This document shows positions 32,528 to 41,894 of a DNA stretch of 64,000 nucleotides, piece by piece. Position numbers and translations under genes: made by a program. Under the pieces are notes generated by a model. It saw only the letters and a list, made by a program, of their open reading frames with translations. It made no database searches and was not told the origin of the DNA. This stretch comes from Oryzomicrobium sp. (GTDB lineage Bacteria > Pseudomonadota > Gammaproteobacteria > Burkholderiales > Rhodocyclaceae), in contig NZ_JAJTBG010000012.1 of the NCBI RefSeq assembly GCF_021287045.1, positions 56,560 to 120,559 on the forward strand, given 5' to 3'. Position 1 is the stretch's first letter. Each line of letters begins with the position of its first letter.

Positions 32528-32734
32528 TCGCGACACCCGCCCGAAGCCCGCGCCACGCGGGCTTTTTCGTTGCTGGACGTGGCCTCTTCGGCGGCACTTT
32601 CCCGGTGCCCCAGTAGTTCAACGGGTGGGGCGCCATCCTGGACGCAGTGGGTGCGAAATACCGGGTCTGCCGCGCCGTGTTGCGGCCCCTTTCCGATCCA
32701 CCGGCGCCGGTGCCAAAACCGGTGCTTCCCCGCC

Positions 32735-34192
32735 TCAGCCCCGCTGTGCCGCCAGCCGTGCCAGTTCCGCGGCCACCCGTTCGATCACCGGGCCCCATTG
32801 CCCCCGGCCGTTCTGGCGGAAGAGGCGGGTCGTCCCCGGGTACCAGGGGCAGTCGTCCCGCCCCGCCAGCCAACGCCAGTCGGGCAGGTCGTCGGCCAGC
32901 AGCACCCAGCAGGGCTTACCCAGGGCGCCGGTCAGATGGGCCATGGCCGTGTCGACGCTGATCACCAGGTCGAGGCCGGCAACGATGGCGGCGGAATCGC
33001 CGAAATCGGCGATCTCCCGGCCCAGGTCGAGCAATGGCAGCCCGGCCGGGGGATGGGCCGCCTCTTCCTCGCCGGCGCCTTTTTGCAGGCTGACGAAGCT
33101 CGCTCCCGCCACCGCCCCAAGGGGGGCCAGCACGTCCAGCCCCGGCAGGGAGCGGGCGGCGTCGTTCTCGAACCGGGGATTGCCCTTCCACACCAGCCCG
33201 ACCCGCAGCCCCCGGCCCGGCAGCCGGGCGTTCCAGTAGCCGATCCGTTCCGGCGGCGGCGCCAGGTAGGGCAGCGCTGCCGGGATCGTCTCCAGGCGGG
33301 TGCCGCAAGCCAGGGGCAGGGAAAAGGGAAAGGTCCAGAAGTCCCAGTGTTGACCGGGGAGCGGCTCGCCCAGGGCCACCAGCTGGTCGACGCCGGCCAG
33401 GCTGGCGAACAGGGGCTTGAGGGCCGGCTGGCAGAGCAGGGTGACGTGCTTGGCGCCCCGGGCCTTGAGCAGGGGGACGTAGCGGCAGAACTGGATCATG
33501 TCGCCGTGGCCTCCCTCGACCCCGATCAGGATCGACTTGCCGTCCAGGTCTTCCCCCCGCCAGGGCGGGCAGCCCAGGTGGGGCGTGCAGTCCAGCAGCC
33601 ATTCCCGGGCTTCCATGTGGTGCCAGCCTTCTTCGTAATCGCCCCGCAGCAGCAGTAGGTAGGCCAGGTTGTAGCGGGCCTTGGCGTAGGCCGGGTCCAG
33701 CCCCATGGCGGTGCGGTAGCACTGCTCCGCCTCGCGGTGGCGCTGCCGGCTGACCAGCACCACCCCCAGGTTGGACCAGGATGCCGGCAGGTGGGGCGCG
33801 ATCCGGACCGCCTCCTGGAGCACGTCCTCGGCCTCGGCCAGGCGCCGGCGGCGGAACAGGAACAGCCCCAGGTTGAGGTGGGCTTGCAGCCAGGCTGGCG
33901 CCAAATCCCGGGCGCGGCCCAGGCAGGTTTCCGCATCGCCCAGGTTGCCCCGCTGTTCCAGCGCCAGCCCCAGGTTGCTCAGGGCCTCGGCATAGTTCGG
34001 GTCCAGGTGCAGTGCTTCGCGGAGGAAATCCTCGGCCCCGTCCAGGTCGCCGTTTTCCAGCCGCAGGGCGCCTTCGGCGCACAGCAGGGCGACGCTGCCG
34101 CCCAGCACGAAATCGTCCCCGTCCGGCGGACGGCCGGCGTCATGCGAATCGGCATGGGACGAAGGGGCGGAGGTCGGTTGCGCGGAATTCAT
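32735..34192 (-). CDS. TPR protein with C-terminal glycosyltransferase-like domain
   Basis: The 485-residue protein begins with four to five tetratricopeptide repeats (ALSNLGLALEQRGNLGDAE, ASWSNLGVVLVSRQRHREAE, ARYNLAYLLLLRGDYEEGW) and ends with a domain resembling GT9/heptosyltransferase-like folds in TPR-glycosyltransferase proteins (ILIGVEGGHGDMIQFCRYVP; LDLVISVDTAMAHLTGALGKP). The acceptor, protein or polysaccharide, is unknown. The start is uncertain: ATG 34192 lacks a strong ribosome binding site, and an upstream frame reaches 34300. It stands alone, divergent from the small membrane protein gene. Confidence 0.82.
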   Translation of the reverse strand: MNSAQPTSAPSSHADSHDAGRPPDGDDFVLGGSVALLCAEGALRLENGDLDGAEDFLREALHLDPNYAEALSNLGLALEQRGNLGDAETCLGRARDLAPAWLQAHLNLGLFLFRRRRLAEAEDVLQEAVRIAPHLPASWSNLGVVLVSRQRHREAEQCYRTAMGLDPAYAKARYNLAYLLLLRGDYEEGWHHMEAREWLLDCTPHLGCPPWRGEDLDGKSILIGVEGGHGDMIQFCRYVPLLKARGAKHVTLLCQPALKPLFASLAGVDQLVALGEPLPGQHWDFWTFPFSLPLACGTRLETIPAALPYLAPPPERIGYWNARLPGRGLRVGLVWKGNPRFENDAARSLPGLDVLAPLGAVAGASFVSLQKGAGEEEAAHPPAGLPLLDLGREIADFGDSAAIVAGLDLVISVDTAMAHLTGALGKPCWVLLADDLPDWRWLAGRDDCPWYPGTTRLFRQNGRGQWGPVIERVAAELARLAAQRG

Positions 34193-34321
34193 GGCGTTGA
34201 GGCTCGGGCGCCACCCACAGTCCGGCCCCGGGAAGGGGACAACGGCCTGCCCGGCGCCCATGACGTTGTGCATTCGATGATAGGAGAAGAATGGCCGCAA
34301 GAGTACTGGAAAGCGGCCTTC

Positions 34322-34339
34322 CGCTTACGTTTGTAAGCG
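34322..34339. promoter_or_regulatory. CGCTTAC-GTTT-GTAAGCG palindrome
   Basis: A perfect 7-bp inverted repeat with four-base spacer lies in the 245-base gap between two divergent genes. Its first 14 bases equal those of the motif upstream of serA. It is followed by ATCTTTT, so a terminator reading is possible, but no gene ends here, which favours an operator. Confidence 0.5.
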
Positions 34340-34437
34340 ATCTTTTACACGCCCGCCCGGGTCGTCGTCCCAGGCGAAGGTGGGTAGAATCGCCCTGCTC
34401 GGGCACTGCCCCGTGCCCGACGCAATCCACGACCGCC

Positions 34438-34767
34438 ATGACCACGCCCGCCACCCGGGAAGCCCGGGAACACGAACTCACGCTCCACGTCTTTTCCATT
34501 TCCGCCGGCCTGGTGGGGGTCTGCCTGACCGGCCTAGGCCTGATCAAGGTGATCACCCAGCGCAGCCAGATGGGCACCCTGGCCGACGACCTGCAGGCCG
34601 GGGACGCGGCCCTCTTCATGTGCTGCTGCTTCTTCGCCTTCTGGTCGTTCAAGACCCGGCACACCCGCCTGCGCCAGATGCTGCGCAATGTCCTCGATGG
34701 CCTGTTCATGCTCGCCCTGGCCCTGATGGTCGGGGTCTGCGGAGTGATCGTCTATGTCCTCGTCTGA
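34438..34767 (+). CDS. small two-span membrane protein
   Basis: The 109-residue protein has two predicted membrane spans (ISAGLVGVCLTGLGLIKV and LFMLALALMVGVCGVIVYV) with a Cys-rich stretch (FMCCCFFAFW) between them. I do not recognise a named family with certainty; unannotated small membrane proteins of this shape are common in Betaproteobacteria. ATG 34438 was chosen as the one placing the first span normally. Its end overlaps the start of the DUF2127 gene by 14 bases, so the two are coupled. Confidence 0.75.
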   Translation: MTTPATREAREHELTLHVFSISAGLVGVCLTGLGLIKVITQRSQMGTLADDLQAGDAALFMCCCFFAFWSFKTRHTRLRQMLRNVLDGLFMLALALMVGVCGVIVYVLV

Positions 34768-35269
34768 CGCCGCGCTCACGCCCGGCGCCCCGCAAGCCGC
34801 TCCCCGCGGGCTGCGCGCCATCGCCGCCATGGAGGCGCTCAAGGGCGCCCTGGTGCTGATCGCCGGCTTCGGCCTGTTGTCCCTGCTGCACCAGGACGCC
34901 CAGTCCGTGGCCGAGCACCTGGTGCACCACCTGCACCTGAATCCGGCGCGCCGCACGCCGCGCATCTTTCTCGAACTGGCCTCCCACGTCACCGACCAGC
35001 GTCTGTGGGGCCTGGCGGCCCTGGCCGCCCTCTACGCCTCGCTACGCTTCCTCGAAGCCTTCGGCCTGTGGCGCGGCTACGCCTGGGCCGAGTGGCTGGG
35101 CGCGGTGAGCGGCGGCATCTACGTCCCCCTGGAAGTGATAGAACTGGCCCGCCACGCCACCGCCCTGAAATTCGCCACCCTGGGCTTCAACCTGGTGGTG
35201 GTGGTGTACCTGGCCTGGGCGCTGTGGCGCCGCCGCCAGCAGCCGCCCCTGGCCGAAAGCCCCCGCTAG
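34754..35269 (+). CDS. DUF2127 family membrane protein
   Basis: The 171-residue protein has four membrane spans and the DUF2127 pattern: AIAAMEALKGALVLIAGFGL at the first span, HLHLNPARRTPRIF, and FLEAFGLWRGYAWAEWLGA near the third. The family has no established function. It is translationally coupled to the small membrane protein upstream and converges with the CheX-like gene, their stops overlapping by four bases. Confidence 0.88.
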   Translation: MSSSDAALTPGAPQAAPRGLRAIAAMEALKGALVLIAGFGLLSLLHQDAQSVAEHLVHHLHLNPARRTPRIFLELASHVTDQRLWGLAALAALYASLRFLEAFGLWRGYAWAEWLGAVSGGIYVPLEVIELARHATALKFATLGFNLVVVVYLAWALWRRRQQPPLAESPR

Positions 35270-35757
35270 GCCGTCGCGCCGCCCCGTTCGAGCTGGATCA
35301 CCAGATCGGCGCGATGGCCGTTCCACTCCAGGGGAACGGCCAGGGAGCGGCAGGCATCGCCCCGCAGCAGCGCCACCGGCGCACCGGCCCAACGGTGGTA
35401 GGCGGCGGGGACCGAAACGTCCAGGGATTCCCCGAAGTGGCGGCGGGCGCGGCCCGACAGAAGGCAGGCAATTTCGCCGACGATATCCGAATGGCGTTCG
35501 TCGCCATGGTCCGGCACGCCGGCAAGATGCAGCACCTGGGCGAGCATCGCCCGGGGTGCGCAGAAGCACACGGTGCCCCGCCAGCCGCCGGACAGGGTGA
35601 TCAGCCCGTTGAAGTCGTTCCACAGCCGCTCCGCCCCCGTCGCCAACGGATAGGCCGCGCGCACCCGGGCGGCCTGGCCGGTGGCAGTGTGGAAATAGTC
35701 GACCAGGGCTTGGGAAAACACGCCGAGGTCATCCGGCGCGAGATCGGGATGGGGCAT
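35266..35757 (-). CDS. CheX/CheC-like chemotaxis phosphatase-type protein
   Basis: The 163-residue protein resembles CheX: a mixed fold with SDIVGEIACLLSGRARRHFG, close to the E-x2-N helix motif of CheC/CheX in which Asn is usual (here the position appears to be Ala/Cys), and WRGTVCFCAP before it. The phosphatase activity is therefore doubtful. The start is uncertain between 35757 and 35823. No CheY gene is adjacent, but a chemoreceptor lies 1.4 kb away. Confidence 0.6.
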   Translation of the reverse strand: MPHPDLAPDDLGVFSQALVDYFHTATGQAARVRAAYPLATGAERLWNDFNGLITLSGGWRGTVCFCAPRAMLAQVLHLAGVPDHGDERHSDIVGEIACLLSGRARRHFGESLDVSVPAAYHRWAGAPVALLRGDACRSLAVPLEWNGHRADLVIQLERGGATA

Positions 35758-36028
35758 CGGTTCATCGACTCCATGACAGGCAGGGCGCCGATACCGGACG
35801 GATACCAGACCGGGACCGGCCATGGGCAGTTGCGGAACAGCAGGCCGGACATGGAAATCCCCTCTTCTCCGGCCCAGCCTCGTTGCCTAGGCTCTGGTGG
35901 CATGCTGCAAGCGGCCCATCCTGCCCGGGGGAAATTGCGGCTTAGTGACAGGTTCCTGACATTTCCTGTCAGCCTGCCCCCGTAGAATGGGCGCCGGCCT
36001 CCACGCTTCCCACGCCCTCCGTTTACCG

Positions 36029-37045
36029 ATGCCCGCCGCCCCCGCCCGCCGCCTGCGCCGCTCCGCCGGACTCCTGGCGGCCCTCGCCCTGCTCGCAGCC
36101 GCCGGCCACGCACCCGCCGCCGGCACGCCGCGGGCGCCCCGGGCCGCCGGGCCATCGGTCAGCGCCGACCTGATCTGGGACACCCGGGCCCGCCGGGCCC
36201 TGACCCGGCAGGAACTGGAAGCCCTGCTGGCGCGCGCGCCCTACGTGCTCCTCGGCGAGGTGCACGACAACCGGGAACAGCACCGCCGCCAGCGCGAGTT
36301 GCTGGCCGCCATGCTCCAGTCCGGCCGGCGGCCGGCCCTGGTCATGGAACAGTTCGACAGCGAGCACCAGCACGCCCTGGAGGCGGCCCAGCACCGCCCC
36401 GAAGCCAGCCCCGAAACATTGCGCGACGCCGGGCGCTTTTCCACAGGATGGTCCTGGCCGGATTACGCGCCCCTGCTGTCCCTGGCCGTCGACCACCGAC
36501 TGCCGGTGCGGGCCGGCAACGTGTCCCGGGAACGGGCCCAGCCGGTAGCCCGCCAGGGCTTCGCCGCCATTCCCGCCGACGAGCGCCGCTTGCTGGCCCT
36601 GGACGCGGGCTGGAGCGACGGCCAGGAACAAGCTCAACGCCAGGAGATCATCGACGGCCACTGCGGCCAGCTCGACAGCGATGCCGGGCGCCTGCTCGCC
36701 GCCCGCCTGGCGGCCATCCAGCGCTGGCGCGACGGCATGCTGGCCGAGGCCCTGCTGGAAAGCCCCGCCGATCAGGGGGGCGCCGTGGCTATCCTGGGTA
36801 ACGGCCATGCCCGCCGCGACCTGGGGGTGCCGAACCGCACCGCCGCCCGAGGACTGCCCCCCGGTGCCATCCTGGCCATCGGCCAGATCGAATGGCGCAA
36901 CGGCGTCACCAACCCGGCCGCCTATCCGGAGGCCCGGCCGGAACGCTACGACATCGTCTGGTTCTCGCCCCGGGAAGAGCGCCCCGACCCCTGCGCCAGT
37001 TTTGCCATGCCCAAGCGGCCGGCCGCCGGAGGCGACAAACCCTGA
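36029..37045 (+). CDS. ChaN-like haem-binding family protein
   Basis: The 338-residue exported protein has a signal peptide (LLAALALLAAAGHAPAAG) and a domain of the ChaN type: APYVLLGEVHDNREQHRRQ, LVMEQFDSEHQ, and AVAILGNGHARRDLGVP near the end. Related proteins bind haem in the outer membrane or periplasm (Campylobacter ChaN). The start at 36029 gives a basic N-terminus followed by the hydrophobic stretch. A 15-bp perfect terminator hairpin follows. Confidence 0.82.
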   Translation: MPAAPARRLRRSAGLLAALALLAAAGHAPAAGTPRAPRAAGPSVSADLIWDTRARRALTRQELEALLARAPYVLLGEVHDNREQHRRQRELLAAMLQSGRRPALVMEQFDSEHQHALEAAQHRPEASPETLRDAGRFSTGWSWPDYAPLLSLAVDHRLPVRAGNVSRERAQPVARQGFAAIPADERRLLALDAGWSDGQEQAQRQEIIDGHCGQLDSDAGRLLAARLAAIQRWRDGMLAEALLESPADQGGAVAILGNGHARRDLGVPNRTAARGLPPGAILAIGQIEWRNGVTNPAAYPEARPERYDIVWFSPREERPDPCASFAMPKRPAAGGDKP

Positions 37046-37077
37046 CCTCCGCGGCCTGGCGCCAGCACGCCAGCACC

Positions 37078-37115
37078 AATGAAAACGGGGGCCGCAGCCC
37101 CCGTTTTCATTTACC
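37078..37115. terminator. bidirectional terminator between chaN-like and chemoreceptor genes
   Basis: AATGAAAACGGGGGC (37078-37092) pairs perfectly with GCCCCCGTTTTCATT (37097-37111) around a CGCA loop. The GC core flanked by A and T runs works in both directions, matching the convergent genes on either side. Confidence 0.92.
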
Positions 37116-37127
37116 CGGAAACCCGCG

Positions 37128-38789
37128 TCACACCCGGAAGCGGGCGATGGTCTGGCTGACTTCCTCGGCCAGGTGGTCGAGCTGCTGGGCGCCGGTGGAG
37201 GTGTTCTCGCTGGCGGCGTGGTTCTCGTCGGTCATCTGGGCGATCGATTCGACGTGCTTGGCGATCTCCTGGCTGGCCGCTCCCTGCTCCTTGAGGGCGT
37301 TGCTGATCTCGGTCACCGCGTTCACCACCTTTTGCACCGCTTCGCGGATTTCAGCGATGCGGTTGCCGGCGTCGTTGGCCAGGGACTGGCCTTCGTTCAC
37401 CTGGGTCACCACCTGCTGCATCTCGCGCACCGCGCCGTTGGCCGCCGCCTGGATCTTGCCGATCAGCTGGCCGATGTCGCCGGTGGACTTGGTGGTGCGC
37501 TCGGCCAGCTGGCGCACTTCGTCGGCCACCACGGCAAAACCGCGCCCGGCCTCGCCGGCCCGGGCCGCTTCGATGGCGGCGTTCAGCGCTAGCAGGTTGG
37601 TCTGGTCGGCAATTTCCTTGATCACCTGGACCACGGCGGAAATCTGCTGGGATTCCTGGCCCAGGGTCTCGATCACCTGGGCGGCCTCGCCCACCGAGGA
37701 GGCGATGCCCTGCATGCCGCCCACGGTCTCGTCGATGATCCTCCCCCCTTCGTTGGAGATGTCGCCTGAGGTGCGCGCCAGATCCATGGCCGCTGCCGAG
37801 TTGTCGGCCACCAGGTTGATCGATACGGTCATCTGCTCGACCGCCGCCGCCATGCTGGAGGTGGAGCTGCTCTGGTTGGCCGAACTGAGCGCCACTTCCT
37901 GGGCCGCGTTGGCCACCGTGCTCACCGAACCGCGAATCTCGCCGACGTGGCTCTGGATCTCGCGCAGGGAGTCCTGGACGCTGCCGATCAGCGTATTGAA
38001 GGCGCCGACCATGGCGCCGATCTCGTCCTGGCTGACCACCGGGATACGGCGGGTGAAGTCGTTGTGGGCGGAAATGGCTTCAATCACCTCCTGGGTCGCT
38101 TTGAGCGGCCCCATGATGGCTCGGAACACCGAAAAACTGACCAGCAGCAGGATGACGACCCCGGCGGCGGCAACCACGATATCGGCAGTCTGCATCTCGG
38201 CAGCCGTGGCTTCGGCGGCCTTGCCCTGGACCCCGGCGTTGTCCACGTTGATCTTGACCAGGGCATTGAGCTTTGCCTCCGCCTCCTGGTAGAGCTTGCC
38301 CTGGCCTGCACCGGCCTTGTGGAAATCGGCGAACAGGGCCCGGTATTCGGCCTCGCTACCGCTCTTGGACAAGGCATCCAGGATCGCATCGCGCTTCTCG
38401 CCCCCGCTCCGCCAGGCGTTCCAACTGGCCTGGAAACTCTCCCAGGTCTTGCGTTCCTCATCGGTCATGGGCAGGGCCGCATACTTGGCCAGGGCATCCT
38501 CGGCCCGCTTCCACGCGGCCTTTTTCATCTCCAGGGATTTGGCGATTCCTTCGCGGGCCCGGTCGGAAAACTCCCGCTCCCACCCAGCCGCTTCGAACGC
38601 GCGCCGGGAAATATCCGTCTGGGCCTCGCTGGCCGTGAGCAGTTGAATGGCCGAGGGCATGCAATTGCTGGCGACTTCGGTCAGTCCCTTCTCAGTCTGC
38701 TTGACTCCATACAGCCCGGCTCCACCCACCAGCAACAATGCCAGTACGCCGCCAACGATAAGCAACAGTAATTTTTGTTTGATGGTCAT
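37128..38789 (-). CDS. methyl-accepting chemotaxis protein
   Basis: The 553-residue receptor has an N-terminal membrane span ([20 protein letters not shown]), a periplasmic four-helix-bundle sensor domain of about 170 residues, a second span ([19 protein letters not shown]), HAMP, and the cytoplasmic signalling hairpin with tip sequence [20 protein letters not shown] and [16 protein letters not shown]. The C-terminus lacks a CheR-binding NWETF-type pentapeptide. The ligand is unknown. It ends at the shared terminator next to the ChaN-like gene. Confidence 0.95.
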   Translation of the reverse strand: MTIKQKLLLLIVGGVLALLLVGGAGLYGVKQTEKGLTEVASNCMPSAIQLLTASEAQTDISRRAFEAAGWEREFSDRAREGIAKSLEMKKAAWKRAEDALAKYAALPMTDEERKTWESFQASWNAWRSGGEKRDAILDALSKSGSEAEYRALFADFHKAGAGQGKLYQEAEAKLNALVKINVDNAGVQGKAAEATAAEMQTADIVVAAAGVVILLLVSFSVFRAIMGPLKATQEVIEAISAHNDFTRRIPVVSQDEIGAMVGAFNTLIGSVQDSLREIQSHVGEIRGSVSTVANAAQEVALSSANQSSSTSSMAAAVEQMTVSINLVADNSAAAMDLARTSGDISNEGGRIIDETVGGMQGIASSVGEAAQVIETLGQESQQISAVVQVIKEIADQTNLLALNAAIEAARAGEAGRGFAVVADEVRQLAERTTKSTGDIGQLIGKIQAAANGAVREMQQVVTQVNEGQSLANDAGNRIAEIREAVQKVVNAVTEISNALKEQGAASQEIAKHVESIAQMTDENHAASENTSTGAQQLDHLAEEVSQTIARFRV

Positions 38790-38971
38790 TTTTAGTCTCG
38801 ACTCCGCATCCCTGAAATTATTAGGTGCCTACTGAAGGCAACAGTCCGATTCTAGGGCTTTTGCCGAACCTGCTGGCGTCCGCTCCGACGACCGGCGAAA
38901 AACCTATGGGACAATGCCCTCCCCTGCCGGGGCTTCGCTCCCGGCGCTGTCGACCGATTCCTTGCCCTGCC

Positions 38972-39778
38972 ATGCTGCGCCGTTCCCTCGATTACGACCT
39001 AAGCCACCCCATCGACATCAGCGAATCCTCCGGCGTGCGCTACCTGCACTTCGGCTCGGACTGGGTCCAGGGCGCCATGCGCATCCGCCGCCCCTACGAC
39101 CTGGAGCTGGCCTACACCCGGGAGATGATGGCCGGGCTGCTGCTGCGCGGCGACGGCGAAGCCTGCCCGGAGCCCGCCGGCGGCTGGCCCCGCTCGGTGC
39201 TGCAGATCGGCCTGGGGGCCGCCTCCCTGACTCGCTGGCTGCACCACCATGTGCCGGGGGCCAAGCTGACCGTGGTGGAGATCAACCCCCGGGTGGTGGC
39301 CATGGCCGACCACATGTTCAAACTGCCGGAAGAATCGGAACGGCTGGAGATCGTCATTGCCGACGGCGCCGACTTCATCGCCGAGGCCACCCGGGCCTGG
39401 GACTGGATTCTCGTCGACGGTTTCGACCCGGACGCCCGCACCGGCCGGCTGGGAGACGAGACCTTCTTCGCCGCCTGCATGAAGCACCTGACCCGGCGCG
39501 GCCTGCTCACGGTGAATCTACTCGGGCGCAACCGGGGGTTCATGGGTAGCGTGGAGCGGCTGCGCAACGCCAGCGCCGGCCGCTCGGTGGTCTTTCCCTC
39601 CTGCGACAGCGGCAACGCGGTGGCCTTCGCGGCGACAGGCGATCCGGTGGCCGAGCCCCTGGTCGACCTGCGCCAGCGCGCCCAATCCCTCAAGGCCGCC
39701 ACTGGTCTGGACCTGCTGCCCACCCTGTCGCGCCTGGAGCAATCGGGCAGCCTGGTGGGCGACGCCCTGGTGTTCTGA
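38972..39778 (+). CDS. spermidine-synthase-like methyltransferase-fold protein
   Basis: The 268-residue protein has the SpeE-type Rossmann fold: SVLQIGLGAASLTRWLHHH, LTVVEINPRVVAMAD and IVIADGADFIAEATRAWDWILVDGFDPDA. The usual catalytic Asp region is partly kept, but the aminopropyl-transfer residues cannot be confirmed, so true polyamine synthesis is uncertain. The start was set at 38972 because homology-like sequence begins there; frames reach further upstream. It converges with the HD-GYP gene. Confidence 0.8.
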   Translation: MLRRSLDYDLSHPIDISESSGVRYLHFGSDWVQGAMRIRRPYDLELAYTREMMAGLLLRGDGEACPEPAGGWPRSVLQIGLGAASLTRWLHHHVPGAKLTVVEINPRVVAMADHMFKLPEESERLEIVIADGADFIAEATRAWDWILVDGFDPDARTGRLGDETFFAACMKHLTRRGLLTVNLLGRNRGFMGSVERLRNASAGRSVVFPSCDSGNAVAFAATGDPVAEPLVDLRQRAQSLKAATGLDLLPTLSRLEQSGSLVGDALVF

Positions 39779-39785
39779 CCCGGAC

Positions 39786-40979
39786 CTAGCCCAGCCGGTC
39801 TTCGCCGAATTCGGCCTGGATGCGCTCGACCGCCTCGCGCTGGTCGAGCAGGGCCGCCACGCAGTCCGGGTCGAACTTGGGCCCGGACTGGCGCAGCAGC
39901 AGGCCGAACGCCTCGTCGTTGCTCCAGGCCTCCTTGTAGGGGCGCTTGCTGGTAAGGGCGTCGAACACGTCCGCCACGGCGCAGATGCGCGCTTCCAGGG
40001 GAATCGACTCCCCCGCCAGGCCCAGGGGGTAGCCCAGGCCGTCCGGGGTCTCGTGGTGGTGCAGGGCGATGTTGCGCAGCATGCCGGTGTGGGGCAGCCC
40101 GGCCAGACCGAACTGTTCCAGCATGGTGTCCACGATCTCCGCTCCCTTCACCGTGTGGGCCTGGATCGCCAGGAATTCGTCGTCGGTGAGGCGGCCGGGC
40201 TTTTGCAACAGGTCGTCGGGTACGGCGATCTTGCCGATGTCGTGAAGCGGGGCGAACTGGAAGACGTACTCGACGAAGGCATCGTCCCGCTCGTGCTGCG
40301 CCGCCACCTGCCGGGCGATCAGGCGGGAGTAGTGGGCCATGCGCTCCAGGTGGCTGCCGGTCTCGAAATCGCGACACTGGGCGATGTGGGTGACGGTGCG
40401 CACCGCCGAGAGCAGGGTGCGCACGCACACCAGTTCGGCCACCACCATCAGGCAGAGCAGGTGGCCCACCATGTTCAGGTAGTCGAGGGCCGGCTCGGTG
40501 AACACCCAGGGGGTGCGCGAATTGAAGAACAGGAAGCCGGCCAGTTCGCCGTGATTGACCAGCGGCATGGTGTAGCTGGCGGCGTAGCCCTGGCCCCTGA
40601 TGCGCCGGCTGTGCTCGGCCTGGATCACCGCGTAGGCGCTCAGATCCTGCACCACCCGGGGCTTGCGGCTCAGGGCGATCTCGGACAGGGAGCGGGAGGC
40701 CGCCAGGGGGCTTTCGTAGAACGACAGGGGCTCGTCGCCACCGGAGGAATGCACGAAGGTCTTCAGCCGGTCGCTCAGGGGGTCGTAGGACACCACGGCG
40801 ATGCGCTCGACGAAGGGCAGGCGCTCCCGCACCAAGGCGTGGAGACGGCGCAGGCGCGCGGCCAGCGGTGCAGGGTCGTGCACGATGTCGAGCAGGGTTT
40901 CGTGGTTGAACACCGGCGCACCGCCCGCGACGGCGGCCATGGCCGCTGCACCTGTCGTCGAAACCGCATCCTGGACCAT
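39786..40979 (-). CDS. GAF/HD-GYP cyclic-di-GMP phosphodiesterase-like protein
   Basis: The 397-residue protein has an N-terminal GAF-like sensory domain (about residues 40-190) and an HD-GYP domain. The metal motif HDIGKIAVPD and the long loop HHETPDGLGYPLGLAGESIP are intact, so hydrolysis of cyclic di-GMP is likely. It has no membrane span. ATG 40979 was chosen because AAAGGGA is well spaced; ATG 40985 would sit directly on it. Two palindromes lie in its upstream region. It opposes the diguanylate cyclase at 53.4 kb in function. Confidence 0.88.
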   Translation of the reverse strand: MVQDAVSTTGAAAMAAVAGGAPVFNHETLLDIVHDPAPLAARLRRLHALVRERLPFVERIAVVSYDPLSDRLKTFVHSSGGDEPLSFYESPLAASRSLSEIALSRKPRVVQDLSAYAVIQAEHSRRIRGQGYAASYTMPLVNHGELAGFLFFNSRTPWVFTEPALDYLNMVGHLLCLMVVAELVCVRTLLSAVRTVTHIAQCRDFETGSHLERMAHYSRLIARQVAAQHERDDAFVEYVFQFAPLHDIGKIAVPDDLLQKPGRLTDDEFLAIQAHTVKGAEIVDTMLEQFGLAGLPHTGMLRNIALHHHETPDGLGYPLGLAGESIPLEARICAVADVFDALTSKRPYKEAWSNDEAFGLLLRQSGPKFDPDCVAALLDQREAVERIQAEFGEDRLG

Positions 40980-41388
40980 GACCATTCCCTTTCCGATCGG
41001 CGACCGTCACCCCGGTGACGGAAGGCTGGGAATTATTCCCAACCCCAGCCAAGACCACAATATCGATATGGAATCATCGGACGCCACCGGCATCCGGCTT
41101 TCACCGGCCCCTGCCCGCCAAGCCAGGCAGGGCGCGCCCCCCGCCGGTCGGCGGGGACGCTCCTGTGGTTTACACGTAGCTTGCATTGCACCGCCGCACC
41201 AGCTATAAAAAACGAGTGCCCTCACCGAAAACGTCCGACAAAGAGGCGCACTTCCTAAAACACCATAAAGCCTTCCCTGCTGTCTGGCCTGCCGATCCGA
41301 ACCACACCGTTTCGGGCGGCCCATTCAATCTGCAACGGAACGAGGCCCGGCCCGACTGGGGTGCGGGAACCCTTCCGAGGAGGTCGAG
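40980..41388. other. 409-base intergenic region with promoter and palindromes
   Basis: No gene was found. Next to the HD-GYP start are CCGTCACC-CC-GGTGACGG (41004-41021) and TGGGAAT-T-ATTCCCA (41027-41041), both perfect. A sigma-70 type promoter for the small gene on the plus strand, TTGCAT-N17-TATAAA, lies at 41181-41209 and would give a leader of about 170 bases. Confidence 0.7.
41181..41209 (+). promoter_or_regulatory. sigma-70 promoter of the small gene at 41.4 kb
   Basis: TTGCAT (41181-41186) and TATAAA (41204-41209) are separated by 17 bases, within an AT-rich patch that stands out in this GC-rich sequence. The long leader that follows has no clear terminator. Confidence 0.55.
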
Positions 41389-41649
41389 ATGCTGTCACTG
41401 AAGGAATGCATGGAATTCAGCGATCTGGACGTCGATGAAGTCGCCGCCGTCGCCCATCACGAACACGTTCCCGATATCGTGGCCACCGAAATGGCCAATG
41501 AAATGCTGCAATCCACCGAAGGGCTATGCTGTCTGCACACGATGTTGCTGGACGACATCGAAAGCGCCCTGAATCACGCAGACTACGAGCTTGCCCGCGA
41601 ACTGGTGGGTCACTACCAGCAGTTCTGCCACCGCCATCCCTTGCCGTAA
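41389..41649 (+). CDS. small acidic hypothetical protein
   Basis: This 86-residue protein is not recognised. It is acidic, helical and rich in His, Glu and Cys (VAAVAHHEHVPDIVATEM; TEGLCCLHTMLLDDIE). GAGGAGGTCGAG precedes the ATG, a strong ribosome binding site, and an AT-rich promoter lies 180 bases upstream, so it is expressed. The His/Cys content could mean metal binding, but no known motif is complete. It converges with nrtD. Confidence 0.72.
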   Translation: MLSLKECMEFSDLDVDEVAAVAHHEHVPDIVATEMANEMLQSTEGLCCLHTMLLDDIESALNHADYELARELVGHYQQFCHRHPLP

Positions 41650-41894
41650 GAAGCATCGCCATCGCCACACTCCGGCGATCCACCGCGCTGCGGCGCGCCC
41701 GGTTCCGCCGGCCGGGTACGAAATCATCGTTCCCGTTACTCGAATCCGTCTTTTCCGGTTCCCTCCGTACCCCTCGCGACGAGGGGCTTCATGTCGGCGT
41801 GCAGCCGGCAGGGCAGCGGCGGCACGGGTTTCCTGCCCGGCTGCCGCTCCCGCTTTTACCCCCTCTACTTTCGTATCCCCCCTCCTCTCCGGCC

